A DNA stretch of 64,000 bases from Gemmatimonadota bacterium. Lineage in GTDB: Bacteria > Gemmatimonadota > Gemmatimonadetes > Longimicrobiales > Gaopeijiaceae. The notes below the pieces were generated by a model. The model worked only from the letters and a program-made list of their open reading frames with translations, made no database searches and had not been told where the DNA came from. Made by a program: the position numbers and the translations under genes. The DNA lies in NCBI GenBank assembly GCA_030430625.1, contig JAUIKL010000006.1, positions 1 to 64,000 on the forward strand, given 5' to 3'. Positions 56,293 through 64,000 of this stretch are shown here, piece after piece (positions within the stretch are counted from its first letter, which is position 1; every line of letters begins with the position of its first letter).

Positions 56293-58962
56293 TTACTCCG
56301 ATCGAAGGGCAATGACGGGCGACACTCGGGCTGCTCGCGCCGCCGGAAGAACCGACGCACCGATCGCGGCGGCCGACAGGGCCAGGGCTCCCACGAGGAC
56401 CGTAACGACCTCCGCGGCGCCGACGCCATACACGAGCGACTCGATCACCCGGGTCGACGCGACAACACCCACGAGGCCGAAGCCGACACCCCACACGGCG
56501 AGCCGGATGCCCCGCCTCAGAACGAGGCCGACGATGCCGGACCCGCCGGCGCCGAGCGCCATGCGGATCCCCAGCTCACGAACCCGGCGACCCACGAAGT
56601 ACGTCACCGTTCCGTAGATCCCCGCCGTGGCCAACCCGAGCGCCAGGGCGGCGAAGATACCGATCAAGGCCGTGTAGAAGCGGCGCTGAGCGAGCGCTCG
56701 GTCGACCCGCTCGGCCATCGTCTGGAGGGACGCGGGCGGCTGGGTGGGGTCGACCCGGCCCACGGCCGCGCGGACCTCGGCCGACACCGTGGCGGGGTCG
56801 ACCTCCGTGGAGACGACGATGTGGCCGGAGCCACTCCACCCCCGGGCATAGGGGAAGTAGGCCTCGTTGAGGGCCTCCTGTTCCAGCCCCCACTGCCGAA
56901 CGGTGCCGACGACCCCGACGACCGTCAGCCACGGTGGTTCCGACTCGAAGCCGAACTGCTGGCCGATCGGGTCTTCTCCCGGCCAGACCGACTCGGCCAT
57001 CCGCTCGTTGATGAGCACGCCGACCGCCCCCGGCGTCGAGTCCGCGGGCTCCAGCAGGCGACCCCGAACGAGCGAGATACCCATGGCCGCGAAGTAGTCA
57101 CCGTGCGCGCTCGAGACCTCGACGAGGGGCCCGTCGTTCTGGTTCGTGCGCGGAGGCTCGTCGGCCCTCTGGATGCTGCCGTTCGACCCGCCCGCCAGGG
57201 GCAACTTCGTGACGAAGCCCACGTCCCGGATGCCCGGGACCGCCTCGATCTCGGCGATCACGTCTTCGTAGAAGCGGAGGACACTGGCCCGGTCCCCGTA
57301 CTCCGGACCATTGGCACTGAGCGCCATGGTGAGAACACCCTCGGTCGAGAATCCGTGCTCCTGGCCACGGACGTTCGCGTAGCTCCCGACGAGGACCGCG
57401 GCCGCGTTGAGGAGCACCAGGCCGACGCTGATCTGTAGCACGATGAAGGCGTCCCGAAGTCGCTCCCGACCCGGGGCCAACGTCGAGTAACCGTTCTCCC
57501 TCACCCGTGCCGCCACATCGGTACGCGATGCGAACAGGGCCGGGACGATGCCGAAGAGGAGCGCGGTGCCCACCGATATCGCGACCGCGAACACGAGCAC
57601 CTGACCGTCCACGGCGATCTGGTCCACCCGCGGCACCGTCGGGGGCAGGAGCGACCGGAGTCCTCCAACAGCGAGGTAGGCCACACCGACCCCACCGAGC
57701 GCGGCGATCGCCGACAGGACGACGCTCTCCGCAAAGAGGAGGCGGGCCAGGGCTCGGCGCGAGGCACCGATGGCCGTTCTCACCGCGAGCTCGCCTTCGC
57801 GTCCAGCGGCCCGTGCAAGAAGGAGCCCCGCGACGTTGGCGCACCCGATCAGGAGAACGAGAGCCGCGGCCGCCAGCAGCGTCCTGAACTGCGAGCCCGA
57901 CTCACCGTAGCGGTACTCGTGGGCCGTCTGGACCAGCGCACCCCAGTCCGTGTTCGTCTCGGGGTATTCCGCCTCCAGCTCCCGCGCGATCCGCTGCATG
58001 TCGGTTTCGGCGACATCGACGGAAACACCGTCGCTCAAGCGAGCGATCACCGGATAGCCGTGGCTCCCGCGCGACCGCTCGAACAGCTCGTTCGGGAACG
58101 GCGTGAACAGTTCGTGCTCTCGGAGCGTGCCCCAGGGAGACGGAATATCGAAGCCGGCCGGCATGACACCCACGACCTCGTGCGGCTCGCCGTCGATGTC
58201 GAGTACGTCTCCGATCGCGTCGTCCCGACCTTCGAAGAGACGAAGCCACAGACCGTGCGAGAGGACGGCGACCCTCGCACCGTCCTGGTCGGTCTCCAGG
58301 ATAGGACGCCCGAGGAGGGGCGGGACCTCGAGCAGGTCGAAAGCACTCCCGGTGGTCCGGGTTCCATAGACCCGCTCGGCCTGGTCGAGGCCGGTCAGGT
58401 TGAAGAAGGTCGGGTTGAGCGCCGCCATCCCGTCGAAGCTCCGCTCGCGCTCCACGAAGTCGAGGTAGTCCGGACCGGACGCCGGGCCGCAGCAGCCGAA
58501 GGGCCCGACACCCATGACGACCACGATCTCCTCGGAGTCGGGGAGATCCAGGGGCTCGAGGAACACCGCGCTGTACACGCCGAAGAGCGCGGTCGTGAAA
58601 CCGACGCCGACCGCCAACGTCGCGACGATGGTCAGTGAAAAGCCGGGACGTCTGCGCAGTCCGCGCGCCGCCAACTTCAGGTCGTTCCGCCACATACCCC
58701 ACCCCTCCCCTCTGCGATTGAAGGACGGGGGCGGATCGAAGCTCGAGTCGAATCGGGCGTGCATCGTAGGGCCGAGCGAGCGGATCGCCTGGCCGCGGTA
58801 CCACGCACGAGCACGGCGGACGCCGTCGCGGGCCGCGCGTCGCTGGAGTTCCTCCAGTGCGTCGCCCAGCATCGCGTCCCGGTCTTCCGGGGCGAGAAAC
58901 CGCCCGAGGAGCCACGCCCATACCCTGCCCGGTCGAATCACCGGGCGCCTCCCACCGTCCAT
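56293..58962 (-). CDS. ADOP-type permease, module 3
   Basis: An 889-residue permease from ATG 58962; the GTG at 58971 would add three residues. N-terminal ADOP-like segment (about 1-85, with MLGDALEELQRRAARDG), then two MacB-like cores (NDLKLAARGLRRRPGFSLTI onward) and FtsX repeats. No ribosome-binding sequence is visible before either start and the start lies inside a palindrome, so translation may be leaderless. The PadR gene follows immediately. Confidence 0.9.
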   Translation of the reverse strand: MDGGRRPVIRPGRVWAWLLGRFLAPEDRDAMLGDALEELQRRAARDGVRRARAWYRGQAIRSLGPTMHARFDSSFDPPPSFNRRGEGWGMWRNDLKLAARGLRRRPGFSLTIVATLAVGVGFTTALFGVYSAVFLEPLDLPDSEEIVVVMGVGPFGCCGPASGPDYLDFVERERSFDGMAALNPTFFNLTGLDQAERVYGTRTTGSAFDLLEVPPLLGRPILETDQDGARVAVLSHGLWLRLFEGRDDAIGDVLDIDGEPHEVVGVMPAGFDIPSPWGTLREHELFTPFPNELFERSRGSHGYPVIARLSDGVSVDVAETDMQRIARELEAEYPETNTDWGALVQTAHEYRYGESGSQFRTLLAAAALVLLIGCANVAGLLLARAAGREGELAVRTAIGASRRALARLLFAESVVLSAIAALGGVGVAYLAVGGLRSLLPPTVPRVDQIAVDGQVLVFAVAISVGTALLFGIVPALFASRTDVAARVRENGYSTLAPGRERLRDAFIVLQISVGLVLLNAAAVLVGSYANVRGQEHGFSTEGVLTMALSANGPEYGDRASVLRFYEDVIAEIEAVPGIRDVGFVTKLPLAGGSNGSIQRADEPPRTNQNDGPLVEVSSAHGDYFAAMGISLVRGRLLEPADSTPGAVGVLINERMAESVWPGEDPIGQQFGFESEPPWLTVVGVVGTVRQWGLEQEALNEAYFPYARGWSGSGHIVVSTEVDPATVSAEVRAAVGRVDPTQPPASLQTMAERVDRALAQRRFYTALIGIFAALALGLATAGIYGTVTYFVGRRVRELGIRMALGAGGSGIVGLVLRRGIRLAVWGVGFGLVGVVASTRVIESLVYGVGAAEVVTVLVGALALSAAAIGASVLPAARAARVSPVIALRSE

Positions 58963-58987
58963 ATGCGACACATTGTATCACATATGG
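58959..58987. promoter_or_regulatory. Palindrome overlapping the module 3 start
   Basis: CCATATG (58959-58965) and CATATGG (58981-58987) are a perfect 7-bp inverted repeat with 15 bp between. The spacer holds GACACA-T-TGTATC, itself an imperfect inverted repeat similar in style to the PadR site at 8847-8869. The ADOP start codon falls within it, so a bound PadR could block transcription or translation. Confidence 0.5.
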
Positions 58988-59033
58988 AGGGCGGCGTCAG
59001 GGGGGTGCCGCGTGTGTCACGTCGGGTGGGGCT

Positions 59034-59951
59034 TCAGACGCCAGCCGTTTCCAGCAGATCGGCGGCGGCCAGGATGCCGCGGATCTCTTCGACCCTGGCA
59101 GCCGTGGCAGGCTCCAGCGGCGGCCGTGGTGCGCCTCCCGCGTACCCGAGTTGATCGGTCGCGGCCTTCACGCCGGGAACGCCCATACCTCCGATGATCT
59201 GCTGGTGCACCGGAGCGATCCGAGCCTGGAGTGCCGCGGCGTCCTCGTTGCGGCCCTCCCCGAAGGCGATAGCGATCGCGGCTGCCTCCGCCGGAGCGAG
59301 CAGTCCGACGGCCACGATCCCGCCCGTCGCCCCGGCTTCGAGGGCCGGGTGGAGGAGTGCACCACTACCGACGAGAACGTCGAAGTCGTCGTCCGTGGCA
59401 CCCACGAGGTCGACGACCGTCTCGATCTTCCCACGCGAGTCCTTGATGCCACAGATGTTCGGATGGGCCGAGAGCCGCGCGATCAGCTCGGTCGACAGGT
59501 CGAGCGTGCTCATCCGCAGCGGCACCTGGTAGATCAGCACCGGAATCGGAGACGCGTCGGCCACCGCCTCGAAGTGCTTCGCGAGGACCTCGGTCGTCAT
59601 CGCGCCCTTGTAGTACGCCGGCGGGCTCACGAGCACCGCACCGGCGCCCGCGTCCGCGGCCTGGCGGGTCAGATGGATCGTGTGTCGCGTCGACTCGGAT
59701 CCGGTCCCGGCAATCACGAGCGCGCCTGCCGGCACGGTGGCGACCGCGGCCTCGACCAGGGCCACCCGCTCGGCCTCGTCGAGGAAGACCGACTCCCCGG
59801 TCGAGCCCGAGATGAGGAGTCCGGAGATGGGGTGTTCACACCACCGGGCGACGTTCGATTGGAAGGCGCCGATGTCGACGTCACCCGTCGCGGAATCGAA
59901 GGGCGTGGTTACGGGCAGGAACGCTCCGCTCAAATCGACTCGAGTCGCCAT
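59034..59951 (-). CDS. DapA-family aldolase/lyase
   Basis: A 305-residue class I aldolase-fold enzyme. Schiff-base Lys170 in GIKDS and the phenol Tyr141 in IYQVP are present, with GSTGES (49-54) where DapA has GTTGE. The family includes 4-hydroxy-tetrahydrodipicolinate synthase, N-acetylneuraminate lyase and 4-hydroxy-2-oxoglutarate aldolase. Lack of lysine-pathway neighbours and the GSTGE loop make hydroxy-oxoglutarate or sugar-acid aldolase more likely than DapA itself. It lies 6 bp after the pilT stop on the same strand. Confidence 0.88.
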   Translation of the reverse strand: MATRVDLSGAFLPVTTPFDSATGDVDIGAFQSNVARWCEHPISGLLISGSTGESVFLDEAERVALVEAAVATVPAGALVIAGTGSESTRHTIHLTRQAADAGAGAVLVSPPAYYKGAMTTEVLAKHFEAVADASPIPVLIYQVPLRMSTLDLSTELIARLSAHPNICGIKDSRGKIETVVDLVGATDDDFDVLVGSGALLHPALEAGATGGIVAVGLLAPAEAAAIAIAFGEGRNEDAAALQARIAPVHQQIIGGMGVPGVKAATDQLGYAGGAPRPPLEPATAARVEEIRGILAAADLLETAGV

Positions 59952-59957
59952 CCAGGG

Positions 59958-61085
59958 TTACCCCCCCATCATCTTGGTCATTTCGTCCTGTAGGCCGGCG
60001 GTGCCTTGTGCCCCGCTCGACGAGCTTCCGAACATGTTCATCTTCAGATCGAAGTCCGCCGGGTTGTTGGCCGCCGTCTTGGCGACGTCGAACTCGACTT
60101 CACGGGACCGCACCAGATCCATGAGGTGCTGATCGAAGGTCTGCGACCCGTAGTGACTCCGACCCTCTTCGATGAGGTCCGAAATCTCCTCCATGCGATC
60201 GGGGTCGCGGACGCAGTCCCGAATCGTGGAGGTCATGAGCATAACCTCCATCGCGGCCACGCGCCCTCCCTCCTTTCGCTGGACGAGACGCTGGGAGACG
60301 ACGGCCTGGAGCGACTCCGAGAGACGGACGCGGATCATCTCCTGCTCGCTCGGTTCGAAGACCGCGATGATCCGGGAAATCGTCTGCACCGCGTTCTTCG
60401 TGTGGAGCGTCGAAATGACGAGGTGCCCCGTCTCCGCCGCCTTCAGCGCCGTCTCGATCGTCGTCTTGTCTCGCATCTCACCGATCAGGATCACGTCGGG
60501 ATCCTGACGCAGAACGCTGCGGAGTCCCGTGGCGAACGAATCGGTGTCCGTGCCGATGTCCCGCTGTGTGATCGAGCACTGGTTGTCCCGGTGCAGGAAC
60601 TCGATCGGGTTCTCGAGCGTGACGATATGGAGGCGACGATGCCGGTTCATCCAGTTGATCATCGCGGCCATCGTCGAGCTCTTACCGGAACCAGTGACAC
60701 CCGTGACGAGGATCATGCCCCGCTCGAACGCCGCGATCCGGTTGATGATCGGCGGGAGACCCAGATCCTCGACGGACGGAATCTCGACCGGGATCGACCG
60801 CATCACGATCATCGGTGACCCGCGCTGCTTCATCAGGTTCACGCGGAAGCGACCCACACCCGGAATGCCCCACGAGCAGTCGTAGTCGAGCAGCTTGTCG
60901 AAGCGATCCCGGTCTTCCTGGTGCGGGATCAGCTGCATCGCGATCCCCTTCACCTGGTCGAGGGTGAGCTTCTGTTGCGTCAGCGGCTGCAGCTCACCGT
61001 GGATCCGGGCGCGCATGTAGTCGCCGGCCTTGATGTGGATATCGCTGGCGCCGCGTTCGACCGCCGCCTTGAACAGTTCCTGCAT
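59958..61085 (-). CDS. pilT: Type IV pilus retraction ATPase PilT
   Basis: A 375-residue ATPase with Walker A GVTGSGKS (129-136), an Asp-box (LENPIEFLHRDN), Walker B-like DPDVILIGEMRD, His-box (HLVISTLHTKNA) and an ISDLIEEGRSHYGSQTFDQH end block, the site of AIRNLIRE in canonical PilT. It drives retraction of type IV pili. The window has no other pilus genes; retraction ATPases are often unlinked. A C-terminal Ser/Gly/Met-rich tail is longer than usual. Confidence 0.94.
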   Translation of the reverse strand: MQELFKAAVERGASDIHIKAGDYMRARIHGELQPLTQQKLTLDQVKGIAMQLIPHQEDRDRFDKLLDYDCSWGIPGVGRFRVNLMKQRGSPMIVMRSIPVEIPSVEDLGLPPIINRIAAFERGMILVTGVTGSGKSSTMAAMINWMNRHRRLHIVTLENPIEFLHRDNQCSITQRDIGTDTDSFATGLRSVLRQDPDVILIGEMRDKTTIETALKAAETGHLVISTLHTKNAVQTISRIIAVFEPSEQEMIRVRLSESLQAVVSQRLVQRKEGGRVAAMEVMLMTSTIRDCVRDPDRMEEISDLIEEGRSHYGSQTFDQHLMDLVRSREVEFDVAKTAANNPADFDLKMNMFGSSSSGAQGTAGLQDEMTKMMGG

Positions 61086-61257
61086 CGAGGTCTCCGGACA
61101 CGGTTGTAGGGGCTACGTCGAAGATACGGATGGGCCTGTCCGAATGAAAACGATTCCGGGCAGCGCCCCCGTTCATGGGAGTCTCGGGTGTTCCGGGCCG
61201 CTACCTTAGCCGGGTCCGAGCCCTCGATCGGCACCCCATCGGCCCCGACACCGACCC

Positions 61258-62085
61258 GTGAACCCTCTCCTGACCACCGCCCGGCGAGCCGCCGAGGCGG
61301 CCGCCGCCATCCACCGACGCGACGCCGGACGGGTCGTCCTCTCGGGGGCCACCCGAAAGGCGCGCGCCGACTACGTCTCGAAGACCGACCTCGACGCGCA
61401 GGACGCCGCACTCGCCATCATTCGTGAGGCCCACCCCGACCATCTGATTCTGGCGGAGGAGAGCGACGAGCCCGTCGAGGACCAGTTGGCTCGTTGGGAC
61501 GGCGGCCCGCTCTGGATCGTCGACCCCCTCGACGGGACCGCGAACTTCCTGCACGAGCACCCACAGTACTGTGCCTCGGTCGCCGTGGCGGTCGAGGGAA
61601 CGCCCGTGGCCGGCGCGGTGGTCTCGGGCTCCTCGGGCGAGCGCTGGTGGGCCGCGAAGGGCGAGGGCGCGTTCAAGAACGGTCGGCGGATCTCGGTGTC
61701 GACCGAGCGTCCCCTCATCGAGGCGATGGTCGGGACGGGCTTCCCCTTCAAGCTGCTCGATGCGCTGCCGCGGTACCTCGGGCAACTCGACCGCGTGCTA
61801 CGCTCGGCGTCGGGAGCACGCCGGGGTGGTTCGGCTGCGCTGGATCTGTGCTACCTGGCCCAGGGGTCGCTGGACGCCTTCTGGGAGGAGATCCTCATGC
61901 CGTGGGACTTCGCAGCCGGGATCATCATCGTGCGCGAAGCGGGCGGTGTGCTCACGAAGCCCGACGGCAACCCGCTCGACATCCTACCCGGGCCGGTACG
62001 CGGGGCGAACAGTCGGGCGCTCCTGGAGGAGCTGCGGGTGTGCCTGGAGGACGATGCGCCGCATCGTACCGGACACACCCTCTAG
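61258..62085 (+). CDS. Inositol-monophosphatase-like phosphatase
   Basis: A 275-residue Mg-dependent phosphatase from GTG 61258. LAEES (about 64-68), WIVDPLDGTANF (about 84-95) and the closing WDFAAG (about 219-224) form the metal site of the IMPase/FIG superfamily. It may dephosphorylate inositol phosphate, PAP or histidinol phosphate; sequence alone does not tell. It is divergent from pilT, 172 bp between the starts. Confidence 0.9.
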   Translation: MNPLLTTARRAAEAAAAIHRRDAGRVVLSGATRKARADYVSKTDLDAQDAALAIIREAHPDHLILAEESDEPVEDQLARWDGGPLWIVDPLDGTANFLHEHPQYCASVAVAVEGTPVAGAVVSGSSGERWWAAKGEGAFKNGRRISVSTERPLIEAMVGTGFPFKLLDALPRYLGQLDRVLRSASGARRGGSAALDLCYLAQGSLDAFWEEILMPWDFAAGIIIVREAGGVLTKPDGNPLDILPGPVRGANSRALLEELRVCLEDDAPHRTGHTL

Positions 62086-62201
62086 CCCGGAGCCGAACAA
62101 GGAGCGGGATCAGCGAGCGTCCCGAGCGGCGCCCCCGCTCATCGCGGGAGCACCGCTCTCATCGACGGCTGTGGCGACTGGGTCGAACGAGCCGTGGTGA
62201 A

Positions 62202-63356
62202 TCACAGACTCTTGAGGTACTCGATCAGATCGGAACGCTGTCCGGTGCTCAACGTGAGTGAGAGACATCCCTCGTAGTGGCTTACTACGTCGGCCACGGT
62301 CGCGGCACTTCCGTCGTGGAAGTAGGGGGCATGCTGCCACAGGGCTCGCAGCGGCGTCGTTCGGTAGAGACCGGTGGCCGCGCGCTCCGAAAGCGTCGGA
62401 TCCATACACGTTTCAGCCGGCTCATGCAGTCGTTCGGCGGCGTCGGTGAGAAGGGGTCCCGAATGACAGCTCGCGCACCCCAAGCTCTCGAACACACCGC
62501 GCCCGCGCTCGGCGGCCGAGGCATCGAACGAGCCAGCCGGCGGTCTCGGCGCCGTCAGACTCAGCTGATATGCCCGAAGAGGATCGAGCAACGGCGTGAC
62601 CAGGTCCTCGTCCCAGTCGACCGAAACGCCGATGCGCGGGTCCGAGAAGTCGCCGTGGCCATGCATCTGCGTGATCGCGACGTAGGCGTTCCAGTATGAT
62701 ACCGGTCCGTCTCCGGTGTACGTCTCGAGCGCGACACCTTCGAGGCCGTACGCCGGGGGGATCACCACGGGGTCGCTGACCCCGTCGATGTTGAAGCGTG
62801 GATCGAACATCCCTGGGCCCCACGAAGTCAGTACTGCCTGAGCCGCCGGGTCCTGGAAGTGGGGCGACAACGAGACGATCAATCCCGGGTTCAAGTCGAC
62901 ATTGGCCCAACCATCCAGGCGGCGGCCGATACCGGGCATGACGCCGTCGTCGACGGTAGAGTGGCAGAGCGCACACGTGACCCCGACCCGCGTGAGCGTG
63001 CCGTCCGCGTCCACCTCCCCCTTCAACCCGAGGACGGCATCGAGGCCGATGAGTGCTACGGTGGTGGCTGGGTCTTCGAGATCCACCGTCTCGAGAATCC
63101 CATCCGGTAGCGCCTCCGAATCAACTTTGAGCCCGACCGAGAGCGCCGTCAGCGGATCGACGGCAGCCTGAATGACTTCGTGCATTCGAAGCGTGTCGGT
63201 CCACCAGGTCTCGTCGCCGAACGTCTCGAAGCGGAACACGGCCTGAGGGTCGGGTGGGTCCGGCGGATCGTCGCCGAGCGTAGGCAGGTCCTCGCACCCG
63301 GCCATCGCGATCGATGCGGCCAGGAATACGAAAAGGGTAGGCGTGCGGGCGTTCAC
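62202..63356 (-). CDS. Di-CxxCH cytochrome c peroxidase/MauG-like lipoprotein
   Basis: A 384-residue lipoprotein from GTG 63356 with lipobox AMAGC near residue 20. CALCH and CASCH are the two c-type heme sites, and a late HAPYFHDGSAATVADV block is the di-heme peroxidase C-terminal signature. It would transfer electrons in the periplasm, as CcpA or MauG do. Its start overlaps the cupredoxin stop (GTGA), so it is coupled to it. Confidence 0.9.
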   Translation of the reverse strand: MNARTPTLFVFLAASIAMAGCEDLPTLGDDPPDPPDPQAVFRFETFGDETWWTDTLRMHEVIQAAVDPLTALSVGLKVDSEALPDGILETVDLEDPATTVALIGLDAVLGLKGEVDADGTLTRVGVTCALCHSTVDDGVMPGIGRRLDGWANVDLNPGLIVSLSPHFQDPAAQAVLTSWGPGMFDPRFNIDGVSDPVVIPPAYGLEGVALETYTGDGPVSYWNAYVAITQMHGHGDFSDPRIGVSVDWDEDLVTPLLDPLRAYQLSLTAPRPPAGSFDASAAERGRGVFESLGCASCHSGPLLTDAAERLHEPAETCMDPTLSERAATGLYRTTPLRALWQHAPYFHDGSAATVADVVSHYEGCLSLTLSTGQRSDLIEYLKSL

Positions 63357-63733
63357 GGCACCTCCTCGGTGGAGTTGGACGAGGTAATCGAAACACGCGC
63401 TTCCATGACGGGGTGGAAGGCGCAAAGGTATTCGGAGGCAGTGGTGGCCTCCGCGATCATTTGCCATCTCTGGCCCACGGCCAGCGGCGGGGAGGTCCAC
63501 GCGGAGTCGAGCGCCGTCGCCGTGTGGGGAACGAAATCCCGGTTGATCCACACGATCGTGTCACCTGGACGGGCGGACACTTCGGCCGGGTGAAAGGCCA
63601 TCTCCCGGATCTCGACCGTGATGCGGCGTACCGGTGCGGCCGCCGATGAAGGCCCCCCGCAGGCGCCCACTGCAATCAGCAGGGGCGCCCACCGGGCGAT
63701 TCGGCAACGGGACCGCGAGCGACGACACTTCAT
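63353..63733 (-). CDS. Cupredoxin-like lipoprotein
   Basis: A 126-residue lipoprotein with lipobox AVGAC near residue 25 and a plastocyanin-like fold (VEIREMAFHPAEVSARPGDT and IVWINRDFVPHTAT). Type 1 copper ligands are His (VPHT), Cys and His in YLCAFHP, and Met in VMEA. It probably shuttles electrons to the di-CxxCH protein encoded downstream. It overlaps both neighbours by 4 bp. Confidence 0.88.
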   Translation of the reverse strand: MKCRRSRSRCRIARWAPLLIAVGACGGPSSAAAPVRRITVEIREMAFHPAEVSARPGDTIVWINRDFVPHTATALDSAWTSPPLAVGQRWQMIAEATTASEYLCAFHPVMEARVSITSSNSTEEVP

Positions 63734-64000
63734 CGCCCCGAGAGCTCGTGGCTCAGCATTCGGGCGTGGTCGAGGTGCGTCTCCAGCGCCGGAAGGACGT
63801 TGGACAGGAGCGCTCGGAGTTCGGCGTTCGAGGTATTGGGAACGAGGGTCCCCTCGACGGCCGCGATGACAGCCTCATGGTAGGCCACTTCGTTCGCCAT
63901 GTACGCGCGATCGAACGCCTCGCCGCTCAGCGCGTCGAGTCGTCGCCGTACGCCTGTAGCCTGATCGGCTAGAGCGCGGCTGTGGTGGTTGTCGGCCGGT
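63730..64000 (-). CDS. DUF4142-like protein, 3' part only (window edge)
   Basis: The C-terminal 89 residues of a gene running off the right edge. HHSRALADQ, AYMANEVAYHEAVIAAVEGT and LETHLDHARML are the helical, His-containing pattern of DUF4142, a ferritin-like exported family. The stop overlaps the cupredoxin start (ATGA), so it belongs to the same operon, upstream of cupredoxin and peroxidase. The N-terminus is outside the window. Confidence 0.7.
   Translation of the reverse strand, partial: PADNHHSRALADQATGVRRRLDALSGEAFDRAYMANEVAYHEAVIAAVEGTLVPNTSNAELRALLSNVLPALETHLDHARMLSHELSGR

Noticed and set aside
1-64000. tRNA or rRNA genes, riboswitches, prophage or insertion sequences
   Set aside because: No cloverleaf, conserved rRNA segment, transposase, terminal inverted repeats or phage structural gene could be recognised by eye; a short RNA could be missed.

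Overview
The window is about 64 kb of high-GC bacterial chromosome. Its gene content suggests Gemmatimonadota or a close relative. The supporting features are three ADOP-type (MacB/FtsX-like) orphan permeases each paired with a PadR regulator, a Tat-exported DUF1552 protein with a DUF1592-class cytochrome partner, FecI/FecR/TonB-receptor signalling, many lipoproteins and secreted hydrolases, and a ribosomal protein S16 with a long Ala/Glu tail. This assignment rests on gene content only. No rRNA, tRNA or CRISPR array was recognised, and there is no transposase or phage structural gene.

Positions 1-4552 form an integron-type gene cassette array. Five nearly identical 91-92 bp attC-like sites, plus one internally collapsed site, separate small cassettes. 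For four cassettes the two ends are reverse complements of each other over about 9-15 bp, as expected if each cassette was once a circle. All cassette genes read on the minus strand: a zinc-ribbon protein, a DUF433/DUF5615 toxin-antitoxin pair, a lipoprotein, a WapI-like immunity protein and a SIR2-like protein. No integrase is visible, so within this window it is a cluster of attC sites lacking an integrase.

Positions 4699-12757 hold an ABC ATPase, a small membrane protein and ADOP/PadR module 1 with a palindromic operator; a secreted protein; and a SulP transporter, GntR/UTRA regulator and small membrane protein operon behind a 29-bp palindrome. Positions 12819-20428 hold a secreted M19 dipeptidase, a sigma-54 activator, and a divergent six-gene operon (coiled-coil, DUF3185, DUF1328, DUF4403, DUF5924, cardiolipin-synthase-like) preceded by a -24/-12 promoter. 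This looks like an envelope-stress regulon.

Positions 20491-26797 carry an ECF sigma factor, a FecR anti-sigma factor, an STN-type TonB receptor and a four-domain fasciclin lipoprotein. Positions 26929-32735 carry a DUF1592 cytochrome, DUF1552 protein and ankyrin protein operon. Positions 32874-35881 are ADOP/PadR module 2. Positions 36015-44757 carry a secreted caspase-like protein with four PPC-type repeats, an Ig-like lipoprotein, a carboxypeptidase-regulatory/vWA fusion and an S15-type hydrolase.

Positions 44806-53944 contain the housekeeping set rnhB, rplS, trmD, rimM, rpsP, ffh and purA, interrupted by an M28 peptidase and by small accessory genes. Positions 54104-58962 carry an NHL-like lipoprotein and ADOP/PadR module 3, with its gene order reversed. 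Positions 59034-64000 carry a DapA-family aldolase, pilT, an inositol-monophosphatase-like gene, and a translationally coupled periplasmic redox operon (DUF4142, cupredoxin, di-CxxCH peroxidase-like) cut by the window end.
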